A stretch of DNA of 64,000 nt from Flavobacterium enshiense (GCF_022836875.1 NZ_CP090376.1:2542001-2606000); one strand, 5' to 3'; shown: positions 15,917 through 25,456, counted from the first letter of the stretch. Numbers and translations: made by a program. The notes: generated by a model not told the origin, from the letters alone.

Positions 15917-16666
15917 ATGGAAAAACCAGCTCTCAATAAACCCATCATAATAATTAAAGACCTGATGAAAAGTTATGGTTCTAATAATGTTTTGAATGGT
16001 TTTAATATGGAGCTTAATGAAGGAGAAAATCTGGTAATTATGGGAAAATCGGGATCGGGTAAATCAGTTATGATTAAATGTCTTATCGGTCTTGAAGAAG
16101 CTGACGGCGGTTCAATCGAAATAATGGGCAAAGATATCATGACACTGGAACAAGAGGAAATGGATGATTTGCGTACGGAAATTGGATTTCTTTTTCAGGG
16201 AAGTGCACTCTACGATTCGATGTCGGTGAGGGAAAACCTGGAATTTCCTTTACGAAGACACACAAAAAAATTTGGTATCATTGAAGATACTACACCGATG
16301 GTGGTCACGGCATTGAAAAATGTAGGTTTGGAAAATGCAATCAATCTGATGCCTAATGAACTATCGGGAGGAATGAAGCGCAGAATTGCTCTTGCACGAA
16401 CATTGATACTTCAGCCTAAAGTAATATTATACGATGAACCAACGACTGGGTTAGACCCTATCACATCGAAAGAAATTATCATGCTGATGCAATCAGTACA
16501 GGAAAAATACAAAACGTCATCGATTATCATCACGCACGATGTGGATTGCGCCCGTGTAATAGCAAACCGCATGATTTTGTTAGTAGACGGAATTAATTAC
16601 GCAGAAGGAACCTTTCAGGAACTCGCAACTTCAAAGGATCCTAAAGTACAAGCTTTCTTTAAATGA
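15917..16666 (+). CDS. MlaF-family lipid transporter ATPase
   Basis: Cytoplasmic ATPase energising the MlaE permease, 249 aa from ATG 15917 (MEKPALNKP); an upstream TTG at 15908 would overlap the permease stop. Walker A GKSGSGKSVM, Q-loop LFQGSALYDSMSVREN, signature ELSGGMKRRIALAR (with the Mla-type GGM variant), Walker B VILYDEPTTGLDP and switch IITHDVDCA. One base separates its stop from the next ATG, indicating coupling with the MCE protein. Confidence 0.94.
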   Translation: MEKPALNKPIIIIKDLMKSYGSNNVLNGFNMELNEGENLVIMGKSGSGKSVMIKCLIGLEEADGGSIEIMGKDIMTLEQEEMDDLRTEIGFLFQGSALYDSMSVRENLEFPLRRHTKKFGIIEDTTPMVVTALKNVGLENAINLMPNELSGGMKRRIALARTLILQPKVILYDEPTTGLDPITSKEIIMLMQSVQEKYKTSSIIITHDVDCARVIANRMILLVDGINYAEGTFQELATSKDPKVQAFFK

Positions 16667-16667
16667 T

Positions 16668-17642
16668 ATGGCAATGGAAAAAACAGCAACACAGAAAATA
16701 CAGCTCGGAATATTTGTTATTGTGGGACTATTGATCTTTATTACCACTGTCTATTTTATTGGTAAAAAGCAAAACATATTTGGAAAAACCACAGAAATAA
16801 GCAGCATTTTCGATAATGTAAACGGATTACAGCTTGGAAATAATGTTCGTTATTCAGGCGTAAGTGTGGGAACAGTAACTGCAATCGAAATGATTAATGA
16901 TACGATGATTCGGGTAGAGATGGATATAGATGACAAAATTATCTCCCATATAAACAAAGATGCAGTCGCCATAATTAGTTCCGACGGATTGGTGGGCAAC
17001 AAGGTCATCAGCATCCTACCCGGAAAAGACAATAAGACACCCGTAAAAGAAGGCGATGTCATAAAATCCATGAAGCGTCTCAATACTGAGGATATGCTTA
17101 AAACGTTGAATGTAACCAATGAAAATACGGCCAAAATAACTTCCAATCTGGTAAAAATAACAGAAGAAATTACCAAAGGAAAAGGAACCATTGGAATGCT
17201 GATAAATGATACTATAATGTCAGGCGATTTAAAAGAAATTACTCAGCGCCTTAAAGAATCGGCAGCCAGTTTAAACCAATTAACCACTTCATTAAACAGA
17301 AAAGATAATGTGATTGGTGTACTTAATGATACAGGGACAGCCAATTCAATAAAACAGATTGTAAAAAACCTGGAAAATTCAAGTTTGAAAATCGACGATG
17401 CCGTTAAAAACCTAAATACAACAATTACAAATGCTAAAGAGGGAAAAGGAGCTATAAACTATCTTTCCAACGATCCGAAACTGGTACAGAAAATAGATTC
17501 AATCATGACCAATATCAATAAGGCCAGTATAAAACTTAACGAAAACATGGAAGCCATGAGACACAATTTCCTTTTCAGAGGTTATTTCAAAAAACAGGAA
17601 AAAGAACAGAAAAAGGTACAGGAAAAAGAACAGAAAAAATAA
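16668..17642 (+). CDS. MlaD-family MCE substrate-binding protein
   Basis: Periplasm-facing lipid-binding subunit of the Mla transporter, 324 aa. One N-terminal membrane anchor (about 10-32, IQLGIFVIVGLLIFITTVYFI), then an MCE domain about 38-115 (ISSIFDNVNGLQLGNNVRYSG, VGTVTAIEM, DGLVGNKVISI), then a long helical region with repeated NxxxI/GKGTIGMLIND patterns as in single-MCE proteins that form helical pores. The last ~17 residues are a direct repeat of KEQKKVQ/EKEQKK, a charged tail not expected for the family. Closes the operon before a bidirectional terminator. Confidence 0.93.
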   Translation: MAMEKTATQKIQLGIFVIVGLLIFITTVYFIGKKQNIFGKTTEISSIFDNVNGLQLGNNVRYSGVSVGTVTAIEMINDTMIRVEMDIDDKIISHINKDAVAIISSDGLVGNKVISILPGKDNKTPVKEGDVIKSMKRLNTEDMLKTLNVTNENTAKITSNLVKITEEITKGKGTIGMLINDTIMSGDLKEITQRLKESAASLNQLTTSLNRKDNVIGVLNDTGTANSIKQIVKNLENSSLKIDDAVKNLNTTITNAKEGKGAINYLSNDPKLVQKIDSIMTNINKASIKLNENMEAMRHNFLFRGYFKKQEKEQKKVQEKEQKK

Positions 17643-17659
17643 ACTTGGATAAGCCCCAA

Positions 17660-17695
17660 AATAAAAAAGCAGCCTGATTGCCGCTTTTTATTTTA
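17660..17695. terminator. Bidirectional terminator
   Basis: Stem AAAAAGCAGC (17664-17673) / GCCGCTTTTT (17680-17689) with one mismatch, A-rich on the left and T-rich on the right, placed between the convergent MlaD-type and cysteine desulfurase genes. Confidence 0.7.
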
Positions 17696-18814
17696 TACAT
17701 TTTTTAATGCCTCCATCAATAAATCGACATCTTCTTTTGTGTTGTAATGACTAAAGGAAATCCGCAAATTCGGTTTTTTAACTTCATCTTTATCCAGAAT
17801 TTCAACTAAAACATGTGAAGGCCTTATGCTACCGCTTTGGCAGGCACTTCCTCTTGAAACCGCGATTCCTTTCATATCCAAATGAAACAACAACATCGAT
17901 GTTTTTTCTTCTGGCAACGGTAAATTTACGTTCAGAATATTGTAAAATGTATCCTCGCCGTTGATTTTGAAATTCGGAAAATCAACTTCAAAACGCGCAA
18001 CAGCATATTTCTTCAGTTCCGAGATATAGTTTCTTTCATTGTCAAGGCTTTCATATGCTAATTCCAAAGCTTTTGCCATACCAACAATCTGATGCACTGC
18101 TTCCGTACCCGCACGCAATCCCTTTTCCTGCTCGCCTCCGTAAAACATCGGCTGTAAAATCGTGTTCTTTTTTACATAGGCAAATCCGATTCCTTTCGGA
18201 CCGTGAAATTTATGGGCACTGGCTACAAGGAAATCAACCGGAGCTTTCTCTAAATCAATTTCTGTCTTTCCGATGGACTGAACGGTATCAGTATGGAATA
18301 ACGCGTTGTAATCGTGCGTAATTCTTATCGCTTTTTCAAGATTCAGAACAGTTCCGATCTCGTTGTTGACATGCATTAAGCTTACCAAGGTCTTTTTGCC
18401 TTGCGAAAGTAATTCAACCAAATCCGTAAAATCGATTTCCCCATTGGGTTTTACGTTCACAAAATCAACTTGGACACCATATTCACGCGCCAAAATTTCC
18501 ACAGTATGCAAAACAGCGTGATGCTCAATTTTACTTGTAATTATACGTTCGATTTTCAAATCACGGACACAAGAACGCAGGATCCAATTATTTGCCTCGG
18601 TTCCGCATGACGTAAAAATAATCTCCGAAGCAGTGGCATTGATTTGTTTGGCAATAGATTTTCTTGCCGATTCAATCAATACTTTAGCACTACGCCCAAA
18701 ACTATGGGTAGACGACGGATTCCCGAAATCTTCCAAAAGAACTTTAGTCATTTCCTGAACAACTTCAGGGCGAACTGAAGTGGTTGATGCGTTATCGAGG
18801 TATATCTTTTTCAT
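17693..18814 (-). CDS. Cysteine desulfurase (NifS/IscS-like aminotransferase class V)
   Basis: PLP enzyme releasing sulfur from cysteine for Fe-S clusters or thiolation; 373 aa. N-terminal YLDNASTTSVRPEV, NPSSTHSFGR, FTSCGTEANNW, SKIEHHAVLHTVE, HTDTVQSIGK, PLP lysine in SAHKFHGPKGIGF, RAGTEAVHQIVG, and the mobile catalytic cysteine in SRGSACQSGS. The active-site loop is short, as in group II or NifS-like forms. ATG directly abuts the stop of the upstream EamA gene (TAAATG), so the two are coupled. It is not in an isc or suf cluster, so it may serve tRNA thiolation; this is inference. Confidence 0.93.
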   Translation of the reverse strand: MKKIYLDNASTTSVRPEVVQEMTKVLLEDFGNPSSTHSFGRSAKVLIESARKSIAKQINATASEIIFTSCGTEANNWILRSCVRDLKIERIITSKIEHHAVLHTVEILAREYGVQVDFVNVKPNGEIDFTDLVELLSQGKKTLVSLMHVNNEIGTVLNLEKAIRITHDYNALFHTDTVQSIGKTEIDLEKAPVDFLVASAHKFHGPKGIGFAYVKKNTILQPMFYGGEQEKGLRAGTEAVHQIVGMAKALELAYESLDNERNYISELKKYAVARFEVDFPNFKINGEDTFYNILNVNLPLPEEKTSMLLFHLDMKGIAVSRGSACQSGSIRPSHVLVEILDKDEVKKPNLRISFSHYNTKEDVDLLMEALKNV

Positions 18815-19723
18815 TTATTCTGATACTCGGTGTTCCTTTAATTTTCGGTTAAAGATAAGTTTTTCGTTGAAAACTATGATGGAAATTAAAATCAGGGAAT
18901 ACGAAATCATCTGAATTTCGGTCACTTCCTCTTTATAGTAAAAAACAGCCAAAAGGAAATTCAATATTGGATTGATATACAACATGATTCCGACTGTTGA
19001 TGAATTCACTCCTTTAAGTGCATACAGATTCAAAAACAAAGGGATTATCGTAAAAAGGATTACAATAAAAAGCAAACAAATATAGAACAGACTTTCTGTT
19101 GGCACCGGTCCGCTAAACACAGGGAAAAAAGGCAGAATGATCAAAGCAGCAGTCAGAATCTGAATATTAAGTCCGACGAACTTATCCACTTGTATATTCT
19201 TACGTTGGGAAACCAGGTAAAGAGCGTAAGTCAACGCTACAATCAGGCTGTAAAAAATATCGGCAAAACTATTGAATGAAAGCAAAACACAACCGGAAAC
19301 ACTTATTCCCACTGCAATCCACTGCAATTTGCTTAATCGTTCTTTCAGAATGAAAAAGGCCAAAACTGTAGTTAAGATTGGGCAAACCAAATAAGCGAAC
19401 GATGCTGCTTTAACGCTGATATGGTTCATCACAAAAATAAAAATAAACCAATTGGCCGTTAGCAGTAAACCTCCTCCAACATTTACACGAATGATTTTAT
19501 TCTTATCTGATTTGGATTGCTTCTTGAAATTATTCCAGTCTTTCAGAAGTACATTTCTTCTTAGGATAAGATTAATGGCAGAAATAAGTACGACGCTCAA
19601 AAAAACGCGATAAAACAAAATATCCAATGACGGATAATTATGAATCGGCTTTAAAGCCAAACTGAAAAAACCCCATATAACAAAAGCGGTAAATGCGGCC
19701 AGATAGTATTTGTTGATTCGCAT
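18815..19723 (-). CDS. EamA/RarD-type drug/metabolite transporter
   Basis: Inner-membrane permease of 302 aa with about ten helices and two EamA repeats. It begins MRINKYYLAAFTAFVIWGFFSLALKP, the RarD-like opening, with YLVCPILTTVLAFFILKERLSKLQW at the end of the first repeat and MLYINPILNFLLAVFYYKEE at the end of the second. Substrate unknown. The -7 box lies inside the terminator hairpin of the preceding transporter gene. The next gene starts on the base after the stop. Confidence 0.88.
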   Translation of the reverse strand: MRINKYYLAAFTAFVIWGFFSLALKPIHNYPSLDILFYRVFLSVVLISAINLILRRNVLLKDWNNFKKQSKSDKNKIIRVNVGGGLLLTANWFIFIFVMNHISVKAASFAYLVCPILTTVLAFFILKERLSKLQWIAVGISVSGCVLLSFNSFADIFYSLIVALTYALYLVSQRKNIQVDKFVGLNIQILTAALIILPFFPVFSGPVPTESLFYICLLFIVILFTIIPLFLNLYALKGVNSSTVGIMLYINPILNFLLAVFYYKEEVTEIQMISYSLILISIIVFNEKLIFNRKLKEHRVSE

Positions 19724-19733
19724 ATAAAAGAAA

Positions 19734-19769
19734 TTCGGAGCAAAGGTAAGTCTTTTCCCCTGCTCCGAA
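19734..19769 (-). terminator. Terminator of MFS gene overlapping EamA promoter
   Basis: Stem TTCGGAGCA (19734-19742) / TGCTCCGAA (19761-19769), followed on the minus strand by TTTCTTTT. The -7 box of the next gene lies partly in the distal stem arm. Confidence 0.6.
19741..19748 (-). promoter_or_regulatory. -7 promoter box of EamA/desulfurase operon
   Basis: Minus-strand TACCTTTG fits TAnnTTTG, 17 nt before the ATG at 19723, and overlaps the hairpin. Confidence 0.6.
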
Positions 19770-19800
19770 TCTGATATTATTATTTTATTAAGATTTGAGT

Positions 19801-21582
19801 TTAATGTCCTCCTTCTGCTTCAATTTCATCAACTTCAATTCCTTGTTTCTTCAGAATCGATTTCACAACTACCGCGAAGAACAATAAATAACCGAAACAC
19901 AATACTGGAACAACATAGGATTGGTGAATTCCGATGATATCTGATAATTTCCCCTGAATTGGCGGGATAATTCCACCTCCAAGAATCATCATTACAAGGA
20001 AAGCAGAACCTTGTGAAGTATATTTACCCAATCCGATGATGGACAAACTGAAAATTGCCGGCCACATGATACTGCATGCCAATCCGCCTGCAAGGAACGC
20101 ATAAATAGCAACCGTCCCCGTAGAGAACAATCCGATTAACATCGCTGTAACTCCGAAAACAGAGAAAACAGTTAGTGTACGTGCCGGTTTGTCTTTACTG
20201 ATAAAGAACGCTATTGTTTGCAAAACGATACAAACCACATAGTAATATAAAGGCGTCATATCTTTCTGTGCCAATGTATTTACGCCAATAATAACCGAAA
20301 AAGCAATTAACGGAACGATGACTAAAGCCAATGTCTTTTTAGCTGAATTTAAATGAAAAACGCTGATAGCTCCAGCCCAACGTCCGATCATAAGACTTCC
20401 CCAATACATTGAAATATAAGGCGCACTGTCCGAAACACTAAAAGCGCCGAATTCTTTCAACTTCAACAATTCAGTTAAGTTACTTCCAATGGCAACTTCT
20501 ACTCCAACATATGTAAAAATGGCCAACATGCCCAAAACCAACTGCGGATACTGCATTGCACCCCAGCCTTCATTGTTTTTCTGAGCCGATTTATACGAAA
20601 ACAATAATCCACCGACAACAACAGTAAGAGCACCAAAAAGCCAATACATTCGGTATTTTTCCAAATCGCCTTTTATTTCTTTTATTTGAGTTTCATGATC
20701 CTTAACTTCTGTCCTTAATTTAGCTAATTCATCACCTGATAAACCTTTAACTTTCTGATCATCAAAACTCTCTGTTTTAATAGTTTCGATTCTTCTTTCC
20801 AAAGTTTCAACCGTAAGTGCTTCTTTGCTTTTGTAACTATTAAAAACCGGAGCAAACATGATTGCCAACAATCCGGTCATGATTACCAAAGTACGTAACG
20901 CCTTATTGGCTTTTTCCATCGGTTCATCCGAGATTCCGGCAGGTACTTTTTTAGAAAATCTGAACATGGCTGCCGCTGCAATGAACAATAATCCTACGCA
21001 TATATAAAGGAGGATTACCTTACCCAGATCCAAATGCTTTATCTGATCATCTGTAACTGAAGCTGTAGTTCCGAAAAGTGCAAAAGCCACTACTAATGGA
21101 CCTATCGTCGTACCAAAGGAATTGATACCTCCACCAAGGTTTACTCGGTCGGCACCGGTTTTAGGATTACCCAATGAAATCGCAAACGGATTTGCTGCGG
21201 TTTGCTGCAACGAAAAGCCTAATGCCACAATAAATAATCCAGCCAACATTCCCGCATAGAGATTTGCCTCTACCGCAATAATCATGGCTCCCGCTCCTAA
21301 AGCAGAGAATAACAGTCCGAAAACAATACTCTTCTTGTATCCCCAGCTCCCGACAATATCTTTCTGTTTTGATGTGCCAAAAATAAAAAGTAGTAATGCC
21401 CCTACATAATAGGCTGTGTAAAAAGCAAAATCAACTAACTGAGACTGAAATTGATCCAGTAAAAAATAACTTTTACAAAACGGAATAAAAATACTGTTCC
21501 CCGCAGCTATAAATCCCCAAAAAAAGAAAACGGTAATCAGCGTATAAAGAGCAGGATAATTGGTTTGGTGTTTAGATGACAT
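19801..21582 (-). CDS. Sugar MFS transporter (FucP/glucose-galactose type) with coiled-coil insert
   Basis: Proton-linked sugar importer of the FHS family. It starts [27 protein letters not shown] and has [30 protein letters not shown] and [15 protein letters not shown], all FucP-family signatures. The C-terminal half ends [16 protein letters not shown]. 593 aa is well above the usual ~430. The excess is a highly charged stretch at about residues 250-310 ([35 protein letters not shown]) placed between membrane helices and predicted by eye to be a coiled coil. Monocistronic, with its own promoter and a terminator hairpin. The exact sugar is not known. Confidence 0.88.
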   Translation of the reverse strand: MSSKHQTNYPALYTLITVFFFWGFIAAGNSIFIPFCKSYFLLDQFQSQLVDFAFYTAYYVGALLLFIFGTSKQKDIVGSWGYKKSIVFGLLFSALGAGAMIIAVEANLYAGMLAGLFIVALGFSLQQTAANPFAISLGNPKTGADRVNLGGGINSFGTTIGPLVVAFALFGTTASVTDDQIKHLDLGKVILLYICVGLLFIAAAAMFRFSKKVPAGISDEPMEKANKALRTLVIMTGLLAIMFAPVFNSYKSKEALTVETLERRIETIKTESFDDQKVKGLSGDELAKLRTEVKDHETQIKEIKGDLEKYRMYWLFGALTVVVGGLLFSYKSAQKNNEGWGAMQYPQLVLGMLAIFTYVGVEVAIGSNLTELLKLKEFGAFSVSDSAPYISMYWGSLMIGRWAGAISVFHLNSAKKTLALVIVPLIAFSVIIGVNTLAQKDMTPLYYYVVCIVLQTIAFFISKDKPARTLTVFSVFGVTAMLIGLFSTGTVAIYAFLAGGLACSIMWPAIFSLSIIGLGKYTSQGSAFLVMMILGGGIIPPIQGKLSDIIGIHQSYVVPVLCFGYLLFFAVVVKSILKKQGIEVDEIEAEGGH

Positions 21583-21604
21583 AAATTAATTTTTCATTTG
21601 GACC

Positions 21605-21612
21605 CAAATATA
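21605..21612 (-). promoter_or_regulatory. -7 promoter box of sugar transporter
   Basis: Minus-strand TATATTTG fits TAnnTTTG, 22 nt before the ATG at 21582. Confidence 0.65.
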
Positions 21613-21668
21613 GGAATTATGATGAATTTTCAGCGGTTCTTTTATTGGCATTTGCAATCTAAATATAT

Positions 21669-21676
21669 TATTTTTG
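21669..21676 (+). promoter_or_regulatory. Possible -7 box for lipoprotein gene
   Basis: TATTTTTG fits TAnnTTTG but lies 96 bp before the ATG at 21773, implying a long leader. Lower confidence for that reason. Confidence 0.35.
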
Positions 21677-21772
21677 TCCCTTACAATTCTCATTTTATGA
21701 AATTGCCTTTGCTTTAAATCATGTTTTTTAAATAATCGGCGGGCTCATAACCATAAAAAATTAATTTCTGCT

Positions 21773-22297
21773 ATGAAAAAATTATTCGGATTACTGGTTT
21801 GTCTGTTTCTTCTATCTTCTTGTGATGATGGCGATTTAGTTGTGGAATCTTTCAATTTTGACGATGTTTCCATTCAGAAATGCCCTGACAAGGATCCGTT
21901 ATTTAAAATCAATGGTCAGGAATTATTGCTGTTAGACATTCCAAGTTCTTTTTTTCCGAATGAAATAACCCCGGACGGACAACCGAGAATTGCAACAGTT
22001 TCTTCGGAAAACAGAATCATTTACCGTAAATACGACGCAAAACTTAATGATAATTCTGTAATATGCTCAACTGTCCCACCGGCAACCCCATTGGTTCAAC
22101 AGGAATGGAATGCGGTCGAAGGGGGAACGATTGAGATTACAACAACTCAAAATACAATAACCGACCCTGATACCGGAGAGGTAACAATAACAGGATATAA
22201 CCACCGAATAAAATTCATCAATGTTGAGTTTGTGAATGGACAAACCAGTTTTGCGTATGAAGATTATTTCTTCGGAGATTACATTACAGCTCCATAG
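21773..22297 (+). CDS. Lipoprotein of unknown function
   Basis: 174 aa. Lipobox LLSSC with lipidated Cys17, followed by DDGD, an Asp-rich +2 region. The mature part is acidic and beta-rich, with single cysteines in SIQKCPDKDP and NSVICSTVPP that could form a disulfide, and repeated T/I strands (GGTIEITTTQNTITD, EVTITGYNHRIKFINVEF). No known domain recognised. It begins 190 bp from the divergent sugar transporter and has no downstream partner on the same strand. Confidence 0.7.
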   Translation: MKKLFGLLVCLFLLSSCDDGDLVVESFNFDDVSIQKCPDKDPLFKINGQELLLLDIPSSFFPNEITPDGQPRIATVSSENRIIYRKYDAKLNDNSVICSTVPPATPLVQQEWNAVEGGTIEITTTQNTITDPDTGEVTITGYNHRIKFINVEFVNGQTSFAYEDYFFGDYITAP

Positions 22298-22353
22298 TTG
22301 TAATTCATCTCAAAATAATACAAATAGAATTTTGGATTTTTAGGTGGTGGTGA

Positions 22354-22911
22354 TTAACGGCTGGGGTTTTGTTTGATATACACTTCTGTAGCTCCTAAGC
22401 CATATTTTTGGTAATTGGCGTCCTGGAAAGAAATTCCGTCATAACGTCCCAAAAGAAAATCCAGTTCGGCTTTTAGCACGCCTTCACCAACGCCGTGAAT
22501 AAAAACCACTTTAGGCATCCTGTTTCTTATAGCAAAATCCAATTGCCCTTTAGCAGTTTCCATCTGCAAATTCAGGATATCAAAATTGGACATACCACGT
22601 TTGGAAGGCACCAGTTTTTCAATGTGTAAATCAACTTCCAAAACAAATTCATCCTTACGGGATTTCTTTTCTTTTACAAAAGAACGCTTTTGCGGAAGCT
22701 CCTTTTCCTTTAAAACCTGACTTATACTTTGATTTGAAGTAAACGAGTTTAAATCGTTGATATTTTGCTCTTTAACCAATTCATTTGCAGCGTAAGCCAT
22801 TTTAAAACCATCCTCGGTTTCAATAAGAATCTGATCCTTCTGAAAACCGACCACTACTCCTGTGAAATCATCATCAAGAACCGAAACTTTATCTCCAATA
22901 TTAAACGTCAT
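22354..22911 (-). CDS. Smr-domain protein
   Basis: Smr (MutS2 C-terminal-like) nuclease-type domain protein, 185 aa. The N-terminal ~50 residues form a KOW/SH3-like segment (GDKVSVLDDDFTGVVVGFQKDQILIE), then a charged linker, then the Smr domain about 95-180 with DLHIEKL and the signature VFIHGVGEGVLKAEL (HGxGxGxL) and a closing GLGATEVYI. Smr proteins cleave branched DNA or act in ribosome rescue; which applies here is unknown. Its ATG overlaps the end of the upstream small membrane protein gene by 11 nt, so they are coupled. Confidence 0.88.
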   Translation of the reverse strand: MTFNIGDKVSVLDDDFTGVVVGFQKDQILIETEDGFKMAYAANELVKEQNINDLNSFTSNQSISQVLKEKELPQKRSFVKEKKSRKDEFVLEVDLHIEKLVPSKRGMSNFDILNLQMETAKGQLDFAIRNRMPKVVFIHGVGEGVLKAELDFLLGRYDGISFQDANYQKYGLGATEVYIKQNPSR

Positions 22912-23083
22912 CTTCTTCTTTATCTTTTGAGTTAGAGGATACTTTAGACATCAATTTCATCATCCCGAAGAAGAAAACCAAAACACCGATTACCTGGATA
23001 AAAACGTTAGGTTCAGGCTTTGTCTGCTCGTAAAAAGCCCAGCCCATCAGCGCGAAAATAAGTATGATATAAATTGTTTTCAT
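22901..23083 (-). CDS. Small membrane protein upstream of Smr gene
   Basis: 60 aa from ATG 23083 (MKTIYIILIFALMGWAFYEQT); the longer reading from TTG 23104 starts inside the -7 box and is rejected. Two hydrophobic segments (about 2-16 and 26-46) and an acidic C-terminal tail KDKEEDDV. No family recognised with certainty; short proteins of this kind often precede the Smr gene in flavobacteria. It overlaps the Smr gene by 11 nt. Confidence 0.65.
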   Translation of the reverse strand: MKTIYIILIFALMGWAFYEQTKPEPNVFIQVIGVLVFFFGMMKLMSKVSSNSKDKEEDDV

Positions 23084-23101
23084 TTCTTCAGATTGAGAAT
23101 T

Positions 23102-23109
23102 CAAAAGTA
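23102..23109 (-). promoter_or_regulatory. -7 promoter box of small membrane protein/Smr operon
   Basis: Minus-strand TACTTTTG fits TAnnTTTG, 18 nt before ATG 23083. Confidence 0.6.
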
Positions 23110-23184
23110 CTAAACTTTAAAATATACGTCCACAGTTTTGTAACTTATATTTTTTCTCTAAATTGCCTACAGAAAAAGCTTACT

Positions 23185-23463
23185 ATGGAAGAGTATATGT
23201 TACCTTGTTTGAGCAAAAAATTTTTAGGGATTGAATGTTTCGGGTGCGGAACACAAAGAGCACTCGTTTTGGTATTCAAAGGCGAATTTACAGCTGCCTT
23301 CAAAATGTTTCCTGCCATCTACACCTTACTATTCTTTCTTGGACTTGTAGGAATAAGCTTTATTGATAAATCCAGAAATTATCATAAACCAATAATCACC
23401 TTAGCAATAGCAAACGCCATTATTATGGTCGTTTCCTATTTCATAAAACATTTTCATATCTAA
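23185..23463 (+). CDS. DUF2752 family membrane protein
   Basis: 92 aa from ATG 23185 (MEEYMLPCLSKKF). Carries the DUF2752 signature CLSKKFLGIECFGCGTQRAL (paired cysteines followed by GCGxxRA), a short GEFTAAFKMFPA helix and two further hydrophobic segments (FLGLVGISFI, LAIANAIIMVVSYFI). The open frame extends further upstream but crosses the opposite gene and promoter. It lies 12 bp before the CCC-motif gene, with which DUF2752 genes are commonly paired in Bacteroidetes. Function unknown. Confidence 0.82.
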   Translation: MEEYMLPCLSKKFLGIECFGCGTQRALVLVFKGEFTAAFKMFPAIYTLLFFLGLVGISFIDKSRNYHKPIITLAIANAIIMVVSYFIKHFHI

Positions 23464-23475
23464 CCAAAAACAATT

Positions 23476-23835
23476 ATGGAAGAAACAAATTTCAACAATT
23501 TTGAAGCCCAACAAAAACTACCTAATGCGACACCAGTGCTTATACTGGGAATCCTGTCTATCATCACCTGCTGCTGCTATGGTATAGTCAGCATCCTATT
23601 GGGAGGGGTTGGAATGTATTTAGCAAACAAAGACATCAAAACATATAATGAAAACCCAAGTGGGTATTCCAATTTCAATAACATTAAAACAGGTAAAATA
23701 CTTTGTATCATCGGAATTGTTCTGGGAGTTCTATACCTTATTATGGTTGCCTGGATAATTAGTACTTTCGGATGGGAAGCATTGCAGGATCAGGAATTAT
23801 TGCAAGAAAAAATGAGAGAGTATTTTGGACAATAA
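23476..23835 (+). CDS. CCC-motif membrane protein (DUF4190-like)
   Basis: 119 aa. Two membrane segments, the first with the name-giving cysteine cluster (LGILSIITCCCYGIVSILLGGVG), the second ILCIIGIVLGVLYLIMVAWII, separated by a polar loop with NENPSGYSNFNNIKTGK; the C-terminus is acidic and amphipathic. Typical flavobacterial partner of DUF2752. The function is unknown; the cysteines may be acylated or bind metal, which is speculation. Followed by a strong terminator. Confidence 0.82.
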   Translation: MEETNFNNFEAQQKLPNATPVLILGILSIITCCCYGIVSILLGGVGMYLANKDIKTYNENPSGYSNFNNIKTGKILCIIGIVLGVLYLIMVAWIISTFGWEALQDQELLQEKMREYFGQ

Positions 23836-23848
23836 TCATTTTAAACCA

Positions 23849-23882
23849 TAAAAAAATCCGCTTTTCAGCGGATTTTTTTTAT
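23849..23882 (+). terminator. Terminator after CCC-motif gene
   Basis: Stem AATCCGCT (23855-23862) / AGCGGATT (23867-23874) with loop TTTC, then eight or more T. Same stem as the lpdA terminator but with a much shorter loop; A-rich on the left, so it can also serve rocD on the other strand. Confidence 0.85.
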
Positions 23883-23903
23883 TTATGTCCTTTATCCTTT
23901 ATG

Positions 23904-25148
23904 TTATTTCTCAAACTGTTTTAACGTTTTGATGATAATACCAACACAATCTAAAAGCTCTTCTTCGTTCATAACCAAAGGCGGTGCAAAACGAATAATG
24001 TTTCCGTGAGTTGGTTTTGCTAACAAACCATTATCGCGCAATGCCATACAAATGTTCCATGCCGTATCGCTTTCTTCTGTATCATTAATTACAACTGCAT
24101 TCAATAATCCTTTTCCGCGAACCAATGTAGCAATAGTTGAAGTTTCAATATATTTCCCAATTTCAGATCGGAAAATTTTTCCTAGTCGATCAGCATTCTC
24201 AGCTAATTTTTCATCGGTTACAACTTCCAAAGCAGCGATAGCTACTGCAGCGGCAATTGGGTTTCCACCAAAAGTAGAACCGTGTTGTCCTGGTTTGATC
24301 ACATTCATGATAGCATCATCAGCTAAAACTGCAGAAACCGGATAGACACCTCCTGAAATTGCTTTTCCTAAAATCAAAATATCCGGCTTAACGTTTTCGT
24401 GGTGTACTGCTAACAATTTTCCTGTACGGGCAATCCCGGTCTGAACCTCATCCGCAATAAATAAAACATTATGCTTTTCGCACAATTCTTTTGCTTTTGC
24501 CAAATAACCCTCCGAAGGAACATAAACTCCCGCTTCACCTTGAATTGGCTCAACTAGAAATCCTGCAATGTTCGGTGAAGAAGTTATTGCTTTTTCCAAA
24601 GCATCTAAATCATCATAAGCGATTTTAATAAAACCTGCAGTGTAAGGTCCGAAGTTCTTACGTGCATTCTCATCATTAGAGAAAGAAATAATTGTCGTGG
24701 TTCTTCCGTGGAAATTATTTTCACAAACAATTATCTGAGCTTCATTCTCATTGATTCCTTTCTTCTCATACGCCCATTTACGGCATAATTTCAAAGCCGT
24801 TTCAACAGCTTCAGCACCGGTATTCATTGGAAGCACTTTATCAAAACCAAAATAGTTGGTTACAAATTCTTCATAAACACCCAATTTATCATTGTAAAAA
24901 GCACGAGATGTAAGCGTAAGTGTTTGAGCCTGTTCTACCATAGCTCCAACAATTCTTGGATGGCAATGACCTTGGTTTACAGCTGAATACGCTGAAAGGA
25001 AATCATAATATTTTTTTCCTTCCACATCCCATACATATACTCCTTCTCCTTTACTCAAAACAACAGGAAGCGGATGATAATTATGCGCTCCGTATTTGTC
25101 CTCTAACTGAATTGCTTCGGCTGAACTCATTTTCTTTAAAACTTGCAT
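23904..25148 (-). CDS. rocD: Ornithine aminotransferase
   Basis: PLP-dependent ornithine delta-aminotransferase giving glutamate semialdehyde; arginine/ornithine catabolism to proline and glutamate. 414 aa. Family features: [24 protein letters not shown] near the N-terminus, [66 protein letters not shown], and the PLP lysine in [12 protein letters not shown]. Start ATG 25148 ([20 protein letters not shown]). No -7 box could be identified in the AT-rich upstream region. Confidence 0.96.
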   Translation of the reverse strand: MQVLKKMSSAEAIQLEDKYGAHNYHPLPVVLSKGEGVYVWDVEGKKYYDFLSAYSAVNQGHCHPRIVGAMVEQAQTLTLTSRAFYNDKLGVYEEFVTNYFGFDKVLPMNTGAEAVETALKLCRKWAYEKKGINENEAQIIVCENNFHGRTTTIISFSNDENARKNFGPYTAGFIKIAYDDLDALEKAITSSPNIAGFLVEPIQGEAGVYVPSEGYLAKAKELCEKHNVLFIADEVQTGIARTGKLLAVHHENVKPDILILGKAISGGVYPVSAVLADDAIMNVIKPGQHGSTFGGNPIAAAVAIAALEVVTDEKLAENADRLGKIFRSEIGKYIETSTIATLVRGKGLLNAVVINDTEESDTAWNICMALRDNGLLAKPTHGNIIRFAPPLVMNEEELLDCVGIIIKTLKQFEK

Positions 25149-25456
25149 ATTATATAGGTGTTTGTAGTAGTTTCTTTATATTTTACCTGTTATTGGTAAT
25201 TTTACGCAAGTTAGCAATTCAAAATGAAAAAAATAAGTTTGAGAAATTTAATTTAATAGTTTTATAACAAATACCTTCTATTGAATTTAAAATTATAATA
25301 ATCGTAATTAAAACCAATTACATTACATTCTGATAACAAAATACAACAAAATCTGTTAAAATTACTCAAAAACATAACATTATAAGAATAATCAATCAAA
25401 ATTGACTTAACACTGCTTCATTAGGTTTGCCCTGTCTAACAAAAAAATTAAAAACC
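25149..25456. other. AT-rich divergent intergenic region
   Basis: 308 bp between rocD and the PhoX-like gene, without coding content. Apart from the promoter at 25402-25429 nothing definite is seen. Confidence 0.4.
25402..25429 (+). promoter_or_regulatory. Promoter of PhoX-like gene (-33 TTG and -7 box)
   Basis: TTG at 25402-25404, a 17-bp spacer, then TAGGTTTG (25422-25429), matching both parts of the flavobacterial promoter pattern; 27 nt before ATG 25457. One of the best-formed promoters in the window. Confidence 0.7.
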
